Shown: positions 1 to 6,080 of the stretch, one piece after another
How positions within the stretch are numbered: position 1 is the first letter of the stretch
How the letters are laid out: each line of letters begins with the position of its first letter
Position numbers and translations under genes: made by a program
Notes under the pieces: generated by a model
What the model saw: only the letters and a program-made list of their open reading frames with translations
Database searches by the model: none
Told to the model about the DNA's origin: nothing
NCBI GenBank assembly: GCA_002329395.1
Contig: DCTQ01000083.1
Span: 1 to 8,700 of the forward strand
Direction of reading: 5' to 3'
Length of the DNA: 8,700 bases
Origin: Candidatus Avelusimicrobium alvi
GTDB lineage: Bacteria; Elusimicrobiota; Elusimicrobia; Elusimicrobiales; Elusimicrobiaceae

Positions 1-458
1 TATCCGCGGTGGCATTGCCTCAGTATACCAAGGCGGTAGAAAAATCCCGATTTACAGAGGTTGAAACAATTATCAATTTGGGGCAAAAACAGTGCCAGCT
101 GTATTATTTGCAAAATGGGCTGCCGAGCGCTGATGTGTATTTCAGCGGAAATAATCCGGAATCTGTTGGGGTGGACATTCCCAATAGCTTTACGGCGTTT
201 AATAGGTATGTTAGTTATTCTAAATACTATCAGTACTGGATTACGCTTCAGAGTAACGGTTGGTGCAATATTACAGCAGACAGATTATCTACCCCGGGCT
301 CAGCGACGGGAAATGAAGGCTCGGCTTCTTTGTATTCTTTGCATAATAGCGAACATATGGTCAATCACACCCAAGAATTACGTTTTTACAAAAGAACGAG
401 CGGTTCCGAAGCGGAAGGCATATGGAATTATTTAAAAAATAAGGGTTATACGCTGTAA
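1..458 (+). CDS. Type IV pilin-like protein, 5'-truncated
   Basis: The reading frame is open from the left edge (first whole codon at 3) to TAA at 456-458, so the start and most of the hydrophobic N-terminal helix are missing. The first visible residues, SAVALPQYTKAVEKSR, match the end of the alpha1 helix of type IV pilins and pseudopilins, where a prepilin peptidase site and hydrophobic stretch come before an ALPQY segment. About 150 residues of the globular part follow. It is rich in Tyr, Asn and Ser and has two Cys, in QKQCQ and GWCNI, about 57 residues apart, that could form a disulfide. The role would be a subunit of a pilus or a type II secretion-like filament at the envelope. The gene is more A/T-rich than its neighbours. 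Pilin type is not resolvable, since major pilin, minor pilin and pseudopilin look alike here. The GTG at 9-11 is an internal Val, not the start. Confidence 0.85.
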   Translation, partial: SAVALPQYTKAVEKSRFTEVETIINLGQKQCQLYYLQNGLPSADVYFSGNNPESVGVDIPNSFTAFNRYVSYSKYYQYWITLQSNGWCNITADRLSTPGSATGNEGSASLYSLHNSEHMVNHTQELRFYKRTSGSEAEGIWNYLKNKGYTL

Positions 459-470
459 TAAATTGCTTTG

Positions 471-508
471 AAACTCCCCGCGCAAGATGTATGCGCGGGG
501 AGTTTTTT
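471..508 (+). terminator. Strong intrinsic terminator after the pilin-like gene
   Basis: A perfect 13-bp stem (471-483 with 493-505) has a 9-nt loop and runs into six T at 503-508. It begins 12 nt after the pilin stop codon. The A-rich left foot pairs with the T-tract, so it could also work in the minus direction, but no minus-strand gene is seen nearby. Confidence 0.93.
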
Positions 509-529
509 GCGCGCGTAACGCCGCCGGCG

Positions 530-545
530 GGGCCGCACGCGGCCC
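530..545. other. GC-rich hairpin in the pilin-aspC gap
   Basis: GGGCCG (530-535) pairs with CGGCCC (540-545) around a 4-nt loop. Five T at 553-557 follow after a 7-nt gap, so it may be a weak back-up terminator or only a product of GC richness. The rest of this 149-nt gap holds only the terminator and the promoter annotated separately. Confidence 0.35.
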
Positions 546-581
546 GGACGGATTTTTAATCTCCCTTTTCGGCAAATTAAA

Positions 582-590
582 TGTTAGAAT
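582..590 (+). promoter_or_regulatory. Extended -10 promoter for aspC-pckA
   Basis: TGT followed by TAGAAT (585-590) fits an extended -10 element (TGn plus TAnAAT). No convincing -35 lies 17 nt upstream. A start about 7 nt downstream, near 597, would fall at the beginning of the Shine-Dalgarno AGAGGGA (597-603) and give a leader of only about 11 nt. Confidence 0.5.
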
Positions 591-607
591 GTGCGTAGAG
601 GGAAAAT

Positions 608-1822
608 ATGTCCGTTTCTTTAAGCAAACTAGCCAATACCGTCGGCGATTCGCCGACTTTAAAAATAAACGCCAAAGCGCGCGCGTTGAAAGCCGCGGGA
701 GAACCCGTCATCCATCTGGGCGGCGGCGAACCCACGTACCCCGCGCCGCAGGCCGCGGTGGACGCGATTATACAGAAAGCGCAGAGCCGCAGGATTAAAT
801 ACTCGCCTTCCTCCGGTACGCCGGAAATGAAAAAGGCCGTGCTGGATTATACCGAAAAACATTACGGCCGCCGCTACGAACCCGCGAATGTGCTGGTGTC
901 GGCGGGTGCGAAACAGGCGCTGTTTAATTTCCTGCTGGCCGCGGTGGACGCGGGGGATGAAGTGGTGTTCCCGGCCCCGTATTGGGTCAGCTACCCGGAA
1001 ATGGTGCGTATGGCGGGGGGAACGCCCGTTATCGTGCGGCCGGAGGCCGGCAGGGGGCTTCACGTCCGCGCCGAGCAGATTTTAAAAGCCGTAACGCCTA
1101 AAACCAAGGCGATTTTAATCAACAGCCCGTGCAACCCTTCGGGGCAGATTTACGGCGAAGATTTTATTCAAACCATCGTGGAATTTGCCGAAAAAAACGA
1201 TATCTTTCTGGTGATGGACGATATTTACCACCAGCTCGTTTTTGACGGCAAAAAAACGCCCAATCCCGCCGCTTACGCCAAAAACGCCCATAATTTGGTG
1301 ATTATAAACGGCGTATCCAAGCTCTACGGGCTGACGGGGCTTCGCATCGGCTGGGCCGTGTGCGCCAACAGAGAACTCATCGGCGCGATGGGCCGTATGC
1401 AGGCGCAGAGTACGTCCTGCAACAGCGATTTGTCCGAAGCCGCCGCGGCCGCCGCGTTAAACGGCGACCAGAGCGTGGTAAAAGATTTGTGCCGTATCTT
1501 AGAAGAAAACCGCGACGCTTTGCTGCAAGAAGCGGCGGCCATTCCCCACGTGCGCGTGGAGAAGCCTGTGGGAACCTTCTATTCGTTTATAGATTTCAGC
1601 CACTACAACGCCGATTCCAACGCGCTTGCGCAATATCTGTTGGAAAAAGCGCTGGTGGCCGTTGTGCCCGGTGAAGCCTTTGGGGCGGAAGGGTACTTGC
1701 GCATCAGCTACTGTGCGGATAAAGCCTCCATCGTGGAGGGGATGCGCCGCATCCGCTGGGCGCTTGATAAAAACGCTCCGAACGAAATTAAAATCGGGGA
1801 TAAATTAGTTGCGAGGGATTAA
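608..1822 (+). CDS. aspC: PLP-dependent aminotransferase, aspartate aminotransferase-like (class I)
   Basis: This 404-residue protein has the expected length for a fold-type I, class I aminotransferase. It would transfer an amino group between aspartate and 2-oxoglutarate in the cytoplasm. Visible signatures in order: GGGEP at 38-42; GAKQAL at 100-105; PAPYWVSYPE at 122-131 with the ring-stacking aromatic W126; NSPCNPSG at 172-179 with N176; D204 and Y207 in MDDIY, which contact the pyridine ring; the Schiff-base lysine K238 in GVSK, followed by GLRIG with R246; and R365 in YLRISY, the usual substrate carboxylate-binding Arg. PAPYWVSYPEMV is typical of the thermophile/Gram-positive aspartate aminotransferase subgroup. 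ATG is preceded by AGAGGGA 4 nt away, and pckA starts 2 nt after the stop, which supports a job at the oxaloacetate node. Substrate specificity is inferred: prephenate or another amino acid cannot be excluded. The family is clear; the symbol is tentative. Confidence 0.92.
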   Translation: MSVSLSKLANTVGDSPTLKINAKARALKAAGEPVIHLGGGEPTYPAPQAAVDAIIQKAQSRRIKYSPSSGTPEMKKAVLDYTEKHYGRRYEPANVLVSAGAKQALFNFLLAAVDAGDEVVFPAPYWVSYPEMVRMAGGTPVIVRPEAGRGLHVRAEQILKAVTPKTKAILINSPCNPSGQIYGEDFIQTIVEFAEKNDIFLVMDDIYHQLVFDGKKTPNPAAYAKNAHNLVIINGVSKLYGLTGLRIGWAVCANRELIGAMGRMQAQSTSCNSDLSEAAAAAALNGDQSVVKDLCRILEENRDALLQEAAAIPHVRVEKPVGTFYSFIDFSHYNADSNALAQYLLEKALVAVVPGEAFGAEGYLRISYCADKASIVEGMRRIRWALDKNAPNEIKIGDKLVARD

Positions 1823-1824
1823 CA

Positions 1825-3441
1825 ATGAAAACACTGAACGCAAAACCGGATTTCTTTAAACCGGACTTTGGCCTTGAACACGTCGGCATTAAAACGGATA
1901 AAACCGTCTACTGGAACTATTCCACCCCGGCCCTGTACCAGGAATCGCTCTCGCGCGGCGAATCCAACATCGTTTACGGCGGCCCGCTGTGCGTCAGCAC
2001 CGGCAAACATACCGGCCGCAGCCCCAACGACCGCTATTTTGTGGAAACCAAAGACATTGAAGGCAAACTCTTCTACAACAAAAGCAACAAAGGCATCAAG
2101 CCCGAATACTTTGATAAAATTTTCGCCAAAGTGCAGGCCTACGTGCAGGATAAAGATTTGTTCGCGCGCGACGCTTACGTGGGCTCCAGCGAAGCTTCCC
2201 GCCTGAAAGTGCGCGCTATTACCGAATGCGCGTGGACGAATATGTTTGTTAAAAATATGTTCATTGAGCCCAAGCAGGAAGAATTAAAAGCTTTCCGGCC
2301 CGATTTTACGCTCATCTGCCTGCCCAAAATGAAAGTGGACCCGACCACCGACGGCACCGTGTCCGAAACCGCCATTTTGATTAACTTTGAGAAAAAGGTG
2401 ATTCTGGTCATCGGCTCCGAGTACGGCGGCGAAAACAAAAAAGCCCTGTTTACCGTAATGAACTTCCTGCTGCCGCAGAAAGGCATTATGACCATGCATT
2501 GCTCCGCCAACGTGGGCGATAAAGACGACAGCGCCATTTTCTTCGGCCTCTCCGGCACCGGCAAGACCACGCTGTCCGCCGACATTACCCGCGGCCTCAT
2601 CGGCGACGACGAACACGGCTGGGACAATGACGGCGTGTTTAACTTTGAAGGCGGCTGCTACGCCAAAGTAATTAAACTGAGCCAGGATGCCGAACCGCAG
2701 ATTTATTCCACCACCCACCGCTTCGGCACCGTGTTGGAAAACGTGGTGTTTGACCCGGAAACCGGCAAGCTGGATTTGGACGACGACTCGCTGACCGAAA
2801 ACACCCGCGCCTGCTATCCGCTTAACTTTATTGAAAACGCGGTGGAAAGCAAACGCGCCGCGCACCCGAAGAACATCATCTTCCTTACCTGCGACGCTTT
2901 CGGCGTGATGCCGCCCATTTCCAAGCTGACCCCGGACCAGGCCCTGTACCACTTTATCAGCGGATACACCGCCAAAGTGGCCGGCACCGAAAAAGGCGTA
3001 AAAGAGCCCACCAGCACTTTTTCCACCTGCTTCGGCGGCCCGTTTATGCCGCTGCACCCGTCCGTGTATGCGGAGCTGCTCAAAAAGAAAATTAAAGAGC
3101 ACAATGTGGATTGCTGGCTGGTAAACACCGGCTGGATCGGCGGCCCGTACGGCGTCGGCCACCGCATCAGCATCAAATACACCCGCGCGCTCTTAAACGC
3201 CGCGCTGGACGGAAAACTGGCCAAAGTTGATTTCATCACCGACCCGGTGTTCGGCTTCCAGATTCCGACTTCCTGCGAAGGCGTCCCGTCCGACATTTTA
3301 AACCCGGTGAACTCTTGGGCCAATAAAGAAGAATATATGGTAAAATATGAGTCCTTGGCCAAGTCGTTTATTGAGAACTTTAAAAAGTACGAAGACGGTT
3401 GCTCCAAGGAAGTTCTGGCCGCCGCGCCGAAAGTGAAGTAA
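1825..3441 (+). CDS. pckA: Phosphoenolpyruvate carboxykinase (ATP)
   Basis: This 538-residue protein catalyses oxaloacetate + ATP to PEP + ADP + CO2, or the reverse, in the cytosol. The reverse, carboxylating direction is common in succinate-forming fermenters. ATP-type hallmarks are all present: substrate-binding R65 in TGRSPNDR; Y200 and K206 in EYGGENKKALF; metal-binding H225 in MHCSANVG; the P-loop GLSGTGKT at 241-248; the kinase-2 motif LIGDDEHGW with D262; and ENTRACYP with R328. Length matches the usual 520-540 residues and no key residue is missing. The ATG begins 2 nt after the aminotransferase stop, with GAGGGA (1813-1818) inside the upstream gene as ribosome site, so the two are very likely translated from one mRNA. 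The C-terminal tail (about 525-538, ending in Ala/Lys) is not conserved and adds nothing functional that I can see. Confidence 0.97.
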   Translation: MKTLNAKPDFFKPDFGLEHVGIKTDKTVYWNYSTPALYQESLSRGESNIVYGGPLCVSTGKHTGRSPNDRYFVETKDIEGKLFYNKSNKGIKPEYFDKIFAKVQAYVQDKDLFARDAYVGSSEASRLKVRAITECAWTNMFVKNMFIEPKQEELKAFRPDFTLICLPKMKVDPTTDGTVSETAILINFEKKVILVIGSEYGGENKKALFTVMNFLLPQKGIMTMHCSANVGDKDDSAIFFGLSGTGKTTLSADITRGLIGDDEHGWDNDGVFNFEGGCYAKVIKLSQDAEPQIYSTTHRFGTVLENVVFDPETGKLDLDDDSLTENTRACYPLNFIENAVESKRAAHPKNIIFLTCDAFGVMPPISKLTPDQALYHFISGYTAKVAGTEKGVKEPTSTFSTCFGGPFMPLHPSVYAELLKKKIKEHNVDCWLVNTGWIGGPYGVGHRISIKYTRALLNAALDGKLAKVDFITDPVFGFQIPTSCEGVPSDILNPVNSWANKEEYMVKYESLAKSFIENFKKYEDGCSKEVLAAAPKVK

Positions 3442-3473
3442 CGCGCCGCGCCGAACCTGGATTTACGCCGTAC

Positions 3474-3512
3474 GGAGCCCCTTTGCGGGGACACCCCTTA
3501 CAATCGGGCTCC
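3474..3512. other. Nested hairpin after pckA, no U-tract
   Basis: GGAGCCC (3474-3480) pairs perfectly with GGGCTCC (3506-3512). Inside the 25-nt loop, GGGG (3487-3490) can pair with CCCC (3494-3497) around ACA. Alternatively it can pair with CCCC at 3478-3481, which would break the outer stem. The next bases are A-rich (AAATATAATAAAA), so this is not a normal intrinsic terminator in either direction. It may mark a processed 3' end of the aspC-pckA mRNA or a regulatory fold. Confidence 0.55.
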
Positions 3513-3515
3513 AAA

Positions 3516-3526
3516 TATAATAAAAT
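3516..3526 (+). promoter_or_regulatory. Likely -10 region for the SWIB gene
   Basis: A/T-rich DNA right after the nested hairpin holds TATAAT (3516-3521, exact consensus) overlapping TAAAAT (3521-3526). A poor -35 candidate, TTACAA (3498-3503), is 17 nt from the second hexamer. A further TATTAT at 3538-3543 is an alternative, so which box is used cannot be decided by eye. Confidence 0.45.
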
Positions 3527-3573
3527 CTAAGAAACGATATTATACGTATCAAGACAACAGGAGAATTAGCAAT

Positions 3574-3831
3574 ATGGCAAAAGCAAATGCAAAATTTATG
3601 GCGCCTTTGACCCCCAGCGCCGAACTCGCGGCCGTGGTGGGTTCCGCCGCCCTTCCGCGCACCGAAGTCGTTAAAAAAATGTGGGATTACATTAAAAAGA
3701 ACGGCTTGCAGGACGCCAAAAACAAACGCATGATCAATTCCGACGCCAAACTGGCCGCCATTTTTGAAGGCAAGAAACAGATCAGCATGTTTGATATGAG
3801 CAAATACCTTTCCAAACACCTTTCCAAATAA
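3574..3831 (+). CDS. Small stand-alone SWIB/MDM2-domain protein
   Basis: This 85-residue basic protein consists almost entirely of one SWIB domain. A short N-terminal tail (MAKANAKFMAP) leads into LTPSAELAAVVG (about 12-23), then LPRTEVVKKMWDYIKKNGLQD, the invariant-looking NKRMINSDAKLAAIFEGKKQISMFDM, and a C-terminal helix KYLSKHLSK. The Leu-x-Pro-Ser start, the W-x-Y-I-K-x-x-x-L-Q-D helix and the F-x-M-x-x-x-L ending are characteristic of the family. SWIB is best known from eukaryotic SWI/SNF (BAF60) complexes; small free-standing versions occur in Chlamydiae and some other bacteria, where a role in DNA or chromatin organisation has been proposed. No catalytic residues are expected. The ribosome site AGGAG (3559-3563) lies 10 nt before ATG. 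It is followed by its own terminator, so it is probably monocistronic, with possible read-through from pckA. Confidence 0.92.
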   Translation: MAKANAKFMAPLTPSAELAAVVGSAALPRTEVVKKMWDYIKKNGLQDAKNKRMINSDAKLAAIFEGKKQISMFDMSKYLSKHLSK

Positions 3832-3852
3832 GACAAGCGTGTAACTGGATTT

Positions 3853-3880
3853 AAAGCCCCGCCGACGGCGGGGCTTTTTT
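3853..3880 (+). terminator. Intrinsic terminator after the SWIB gene
   Basis: An 11-bp perfect stem (3853-3863 with 3867-3877) has a GAC triloop and six T at 3875-3880. It starts 21 nt after the stop codon. The AAA foot makes it potentially bidirectional. Confidence 0.95.
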
Positions 3881-3895
3881 ACGGGCCGCGGACGC

Positions 3896-3912
3896 GGGGC
3901 GCGCGCCGCCCC
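3896..3912. other. GC hairpin upstream of the carbonic anhydrase
   Basis: GGGGCG (3896-3901) pairs with CGCCCC (3907-3912) around CGCGC, inside a very GC-rich stretch (3883-3917). No T-run follows. It could be a leader structure if transcription begins upstream, or it may only reflect composition. Confidence 0.35.
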
Positions 3913-3932
3913 CGCCGGAAGACGGAGAGAAT

Positions 3933-3965
3933 ATGCGCCGGAGGCTTTGTAAACTGCTAAAATAA
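3933..3965 (+). CDS. Possible 10-codon leader peptide before the carbonic anhydrase
   Basis: ATG at 3933 opens a 10-residue basic peptide, MRRRLCKLLK, ending at TAA (3963-3965), four nt before the carbonic anhydrase ATG. GGAGAG (3924-3929) sits 3 nt ahead as a ribosome site, whereas the carbonic anhydrase itself has none. If the mRNA starts upstream of 3920, this small ORF could deliver ribosomes to the next start by termination-reinitiation. It competes with the reading of 3955-3963 as a -10 box, in which case it is not transcribed. Speculative. Confidence 0.25.
   Translation: MRRRLCKLLK
3955..3963 (+). promoter_or_regulatory. Extended -10-like element at the carbonic anhydrase start
   Basis: TGC plus TAAAAT (3958-3963) is a good extended -10 match of the same type as at 582-590. 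Its expected start point, 6-7 nt downstream, falls at 3969-3970, that is, on the A of the ATG. The transcript would be leaderless, which would agree with the lack of a Shine-Dalgarno in AAAATAAAAGA. No -35 is apparent. Confidence 0.45.
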
Positions 3966-3969
3966 AAGA

Positions 3970-4584
3970 ATGAGTGAAACTACTTATCCCAATGACGGGT
4001 TCCGCCAGCTGATAGAAGGCTACCGCCATTTTTTTGAAGGAAATCCGTCGCGTAAAGGTTTTTGCGCTTTGCGCGCGGAACAAATCGCCAATACCCAACG
4101 TCCCCACTCCATGGTGGTAAGCTGTTTTGACAGCCGCGTCTGCCCGGAAGCTATTTTCGCTACGAACGACGGCCATATCTGCGTACACCGCAATATGTTA
4201 AACCAAATTGACCCTTCCGACGCTTCCATGATGGCTTCCCTGCGCTTTGCGGCGGAACATTTACAGGTGCAAAATATCATCGTTTTGGGGCACAGCGACT
4301 GCAACGCCGTGGCCAAACTCAAAGACCTGGCGGGCCTGCCCGCGGAAATAAGCGCGTGGCTGGGCGGCTGCGGCGCGCGTTACCGGGGGGACAGCTACGC
4401 GGACGCCGTTAAAAACAACGTGCTGGACCAATTGGCGCGCCTGAGCGGCCTTGAATTTATCGCGCGCGCGATGCGGGAAAACGGACTGAATTTGGAAGGA
4501 ATGTATTTTCATATTGATACCGGGCGGCTGGAACGTTACCATTCGGGCCAGGGCCGGTGGGAATTTATTCAAACGGAGGAGTAA
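3970..4584 (+). CDS. Beta-class carbonic anhydrase
   Basis: This 204-residue protein interconverts CO2 and bicarbonate with a zinc centre in the cytoplasm. The metal ligands and catalytic dyad of the beta class are visible: C52, D54 and R56 in SCFDSR, then H108 and C111 in LGHSDC. The CVHRNMLN segment (71-78) and the closing GMYFHIDTGRLERY (177-190) also fit the family, as does the N-terminal FRQLIEGYRHFFEGN helix. Two mild departures are F53 instead of the usual Ser in CSDSR and N112 instead of Gly after the second Cys; neither removes a zinc ligand. No other in-frame Met comes before residue 48, so the ATG at 3970 is the only reasonable start despite having no Shine-Dalgarno. The stop codon abuts the ATG of the PTS permease gene, implying one operon. 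Its likely job is CO2/bicarbonate supply for carboxylation, such as by PckA, or pH balance. Confidence 0.95.
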   Translation: MSETTYPNDGFRQLIEGYRHFFEGNPSRKGFCALRAEQIANTQRPHSMVVSCFDSRVCPEAIFATNDGHICVHRNMLNQIDPSDASMMASLRFAAEHLQVQNIIVLGHSDCNAVAKLKDLAGLPAEISAWLGGCGARYRGDSYADAVKNNVLDQLARLSGLEFIARAMRENGLNLEGMYFHIDTGRLERYHSGQGRWEFIQTEE

Positions 4585-5979
4585 ATGCCGGCAGATTTAA
4601 AAGCGATGTACGAAGGAATTTTGGCCGCGGCGGGCGGGGCGGAAAATATTACCACGCTGGGCTGCTGCATGACGCGCCTTCGTTTTACGGTCAAAGACGA
4701 GGCGCTGGTGGACCCGGACGCTCTGCGCCGCGTAAAAGACGTGGCGGGATATTTTTATTCCGGCTCCCAGCATCAGCTGATTGTCGGCCCTTCCACCGCC
4801 AACAAGCTGGCCGCGTATTTTAACGAACGCCATGCGTTTGCTCCGCTGAACCTGTCCGGCGTGTATATGCCGGCACCGGAGCCTTCCGTGGGCGAAACCA
4901 AAGAAAACAAAGCCGCCGTGCGGAAAAAATACTCCAGCCGTTTAAGCCGCGTCTGCGCGATTATCGGCAATATTTTTCTGCCGCTTATCCCGGCGTATAT
5001 CGGCTGCGGGCTGATTTTGGGGATTAATAACATTTTGTCCAAAACCCTGCTGGCCGGAGACCCCAACACCACGGGGCTGCTGGCGGTGTTTGGCAACGGG
5101 ATTTTTTTCTACTTAAACGCCATTGTGGGTTATAACGCCAATAAAGAGTTCGGCGGTACGCCTTCGCTGGGCGTGGCGTTTGCGGGTATTTTGAATATGG
5201 CCGCGCTGGCTGACGTAACGCTGTTTGGCAATGCGCTGGTGCCGGGCAAAGGCGGCGTGATTGCCGTACTGCTGGTATGCTGGGCGGGCAGCTGGTTTGA
5301 AAAATTCCTGCGCGCGCGTATCAAGGGCAGCGCGGAGATGTTCATCACGCCGACGGTTACCATTTTAGCGGTGGGCTTTGTGTCGCTGGCGCTTATCCAG
5401 CCGCTGGCCGGTTGGCTTTCCGACCAGCTGGCCGTGCAGACGCAAAACGCGCTTAAACACGGCGGCCTGCTGGCGGGCGCGGTGCTGGGCGGCACGTTCC
5501 TGCCGCTTGTTATGCTGGGCATTCACCAAAGCCTGGTGCCGATTCACCAGCAGCTGATGAATACGCTGGGCGGCAATCCGCTGTTTCCGATTTTATGTAT
5601 GGCGGGCGCGGGGCAGGTGGGCGCCGGACTGGCCGTATTGTGGAAAACGAAAAACACCCGGCTTAAAACCATTGTCAAAAACGCTTTGCCGGTGGGCGTG
5701 CTGGGCATTGGCGAACCGCTTATTTACGGCGTTACGCTGCCGCTTTTCAAACCGTTTATCGGCGCGTGCGTGGGGGCCGCCCTGGGCGGCGCGGTGATTG
5801 CCGCGGCCCACGTAACGGCGGCCATTCCGTTCGGCGTTTCCGGCGTGGTGTTGTTTTTGGCCCTGTCCAACCTGCACAGCGTGCTGTTTTACGCGCTTGG
5901 CTTTGCCGTGGCGATGGCGGGCGGATTTGTCTGCACCTGGAAAATGGGTTTTGACGACCCGCCCAACGAAGAAGCTTAA
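4585..5979 (+). CDS. murP: PTS EIIBC permease, probably N-acetylmuramic acid type (MurP-like)
   Basis: This 464-residue inner-membrane permease imports and phosphorylates a sugar using PEP through EI, HPr and an EIIA. The EIIB domain spans about 5-80, with phospho-accepting C28 in CCMTRLRF and a closing QHQLIVGPSTANKLA segment. A charged linker covers 81-120 and the multi-span EIIC domain 121-455. EIIC signatures include PLIPAYIGCGLILGI (133-147), VGYNANKEFGG (181-191), GIHQSLVPI with H314 (312-320), LFPILCMAGAGQVGAGLA (333-350) and LGIGEPLIYGVTLPLFKPF (373-391) with E377. These match E. coli MurP as I recall it better than sucrose or trehalose permeases, and length is close to MurP's 474. 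No EIIA domain is fused, as in MurP, so a separate EIIA of glucose type is needed. GGAGGAG (4575-4581) inside the carbonic anhydrase end is the ribosome site. MurQ, the usual partner, is not adjacent. Family sure; substrate moderately sure. Confidence 0.85.
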   Translation: MPADLKAMYEGILAAAGGAENITTLGCCMTRLRFTVKDEALVDPDALRRVKDVAGYFYSGSQHQLIVGPSTANKLAAYFNERHAFAPLNLSGVYMPAPEPSVGETKENKAAVRKKYSSRLSRVCAIIGNIFLPLIPAYIGCGLILGINNILSKTLLAGDPNTTGLLAVFGNGIFFYLNAIVGYNANKEFGGTPSLGVAFAGILNMAALADVTLFGNALVPGKGGVIAVLLVCWAGSWFEKFLRARIKGSAEMFITPTVTILAVGFVSLALIQPLAGWLSDQLAVQTQNALKHGGLLAGAVLGGTFLPLVMLGIHQSLVPIHQQLMNTLGGNPLFPILCMAGAGQVGAGLAVLWKTKNTRLKTIVKNALPVGVLGIGEPLIYGVTLPLFKPFIGACVGAALGGAVIAAAHVTAAIPFGVSGVVLFLALSNLHSVLFYALGFAVAMAGGFVCTWKMGFDDPPNEEA

Positions 5980-5984
5980 TCTTA

Positions 5985-6014
5985 AAAAACCCCGTCTTTT
6001 AAGGCGGGGTTTTT
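5985..6014 (+). terminator. Terminator of the carbonic anhydrase-permease operon, bidirectional
   Basis: AAAAACCCCG (5985-5994) pairs with CGGGGTTTTT (6005-6014), a 10-bp stem starting 5 nt after the permease stop. The T-tract 6010-6014 serves the plus strand. The six A at 5984-5989 give a T-tract on the minus strand, so it can also stop transcription from the radical SAM gene. Confidence 0.93.
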
Positions 6015-6024
6015 GTATGTTGCG

Positions 6025-6049
6025 AAAACCCCCGGCTGGGCCGGGGGTT
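6025..6049 (-). terminator. Terminator of the minus-strand radical SAM gene
   Basis: A 9-bp stem (6027-6035 with 6041-6049) has a 5-nt loop CTGGG. Read on the minus strand it is followed by TTTT (complement of 6025-6028). On the plus strand only TCGGTTTT follows, so its main direction is minus. It lies about 32 nt past the stop codon of the minus-strand gene and forms a tandem pair with the hairpin at 5985-6014. Confidence 0.85.
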
Positions 6050-6080
6050 CGGTTTTACGGGCCGGTTTTTGTAAAACGTC

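Noticed and set aside
487..798. Plus-strand open frame overlapping the start of aspC
   Set aside because: It begins inside the terminator loop, runs in another frame through the aminotransferase and is Arg-rich noise.
2284..3162. Long minus-strand open frame (292 codons) across pckA
   Set aside because: It lies wholly antisense to a pckA gene with every catalytic motif. Its Ala/Gly/Val/Phe-rich translation is the usual shadow of GC-rich codons, and it has no family motif.
3474..3512. Possible tRNA or tRNA fragment (7-bp GGAGCCC/GGGCTCC stem looks like an acceptor stem)
   Set aside because: Only 39 nt long, with no D, anticodon or T arms and no CCA end. A simple hairpin explains it.
3463..4188. 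Minus-strand open frame (241 codons) over the SWIB gene and flanks
   Set aside because: It runs through the SWIB gene, a strong terminator and the start of the carbonic anhydrase, has low-complexity Arg/Pro stretches and matches no family.
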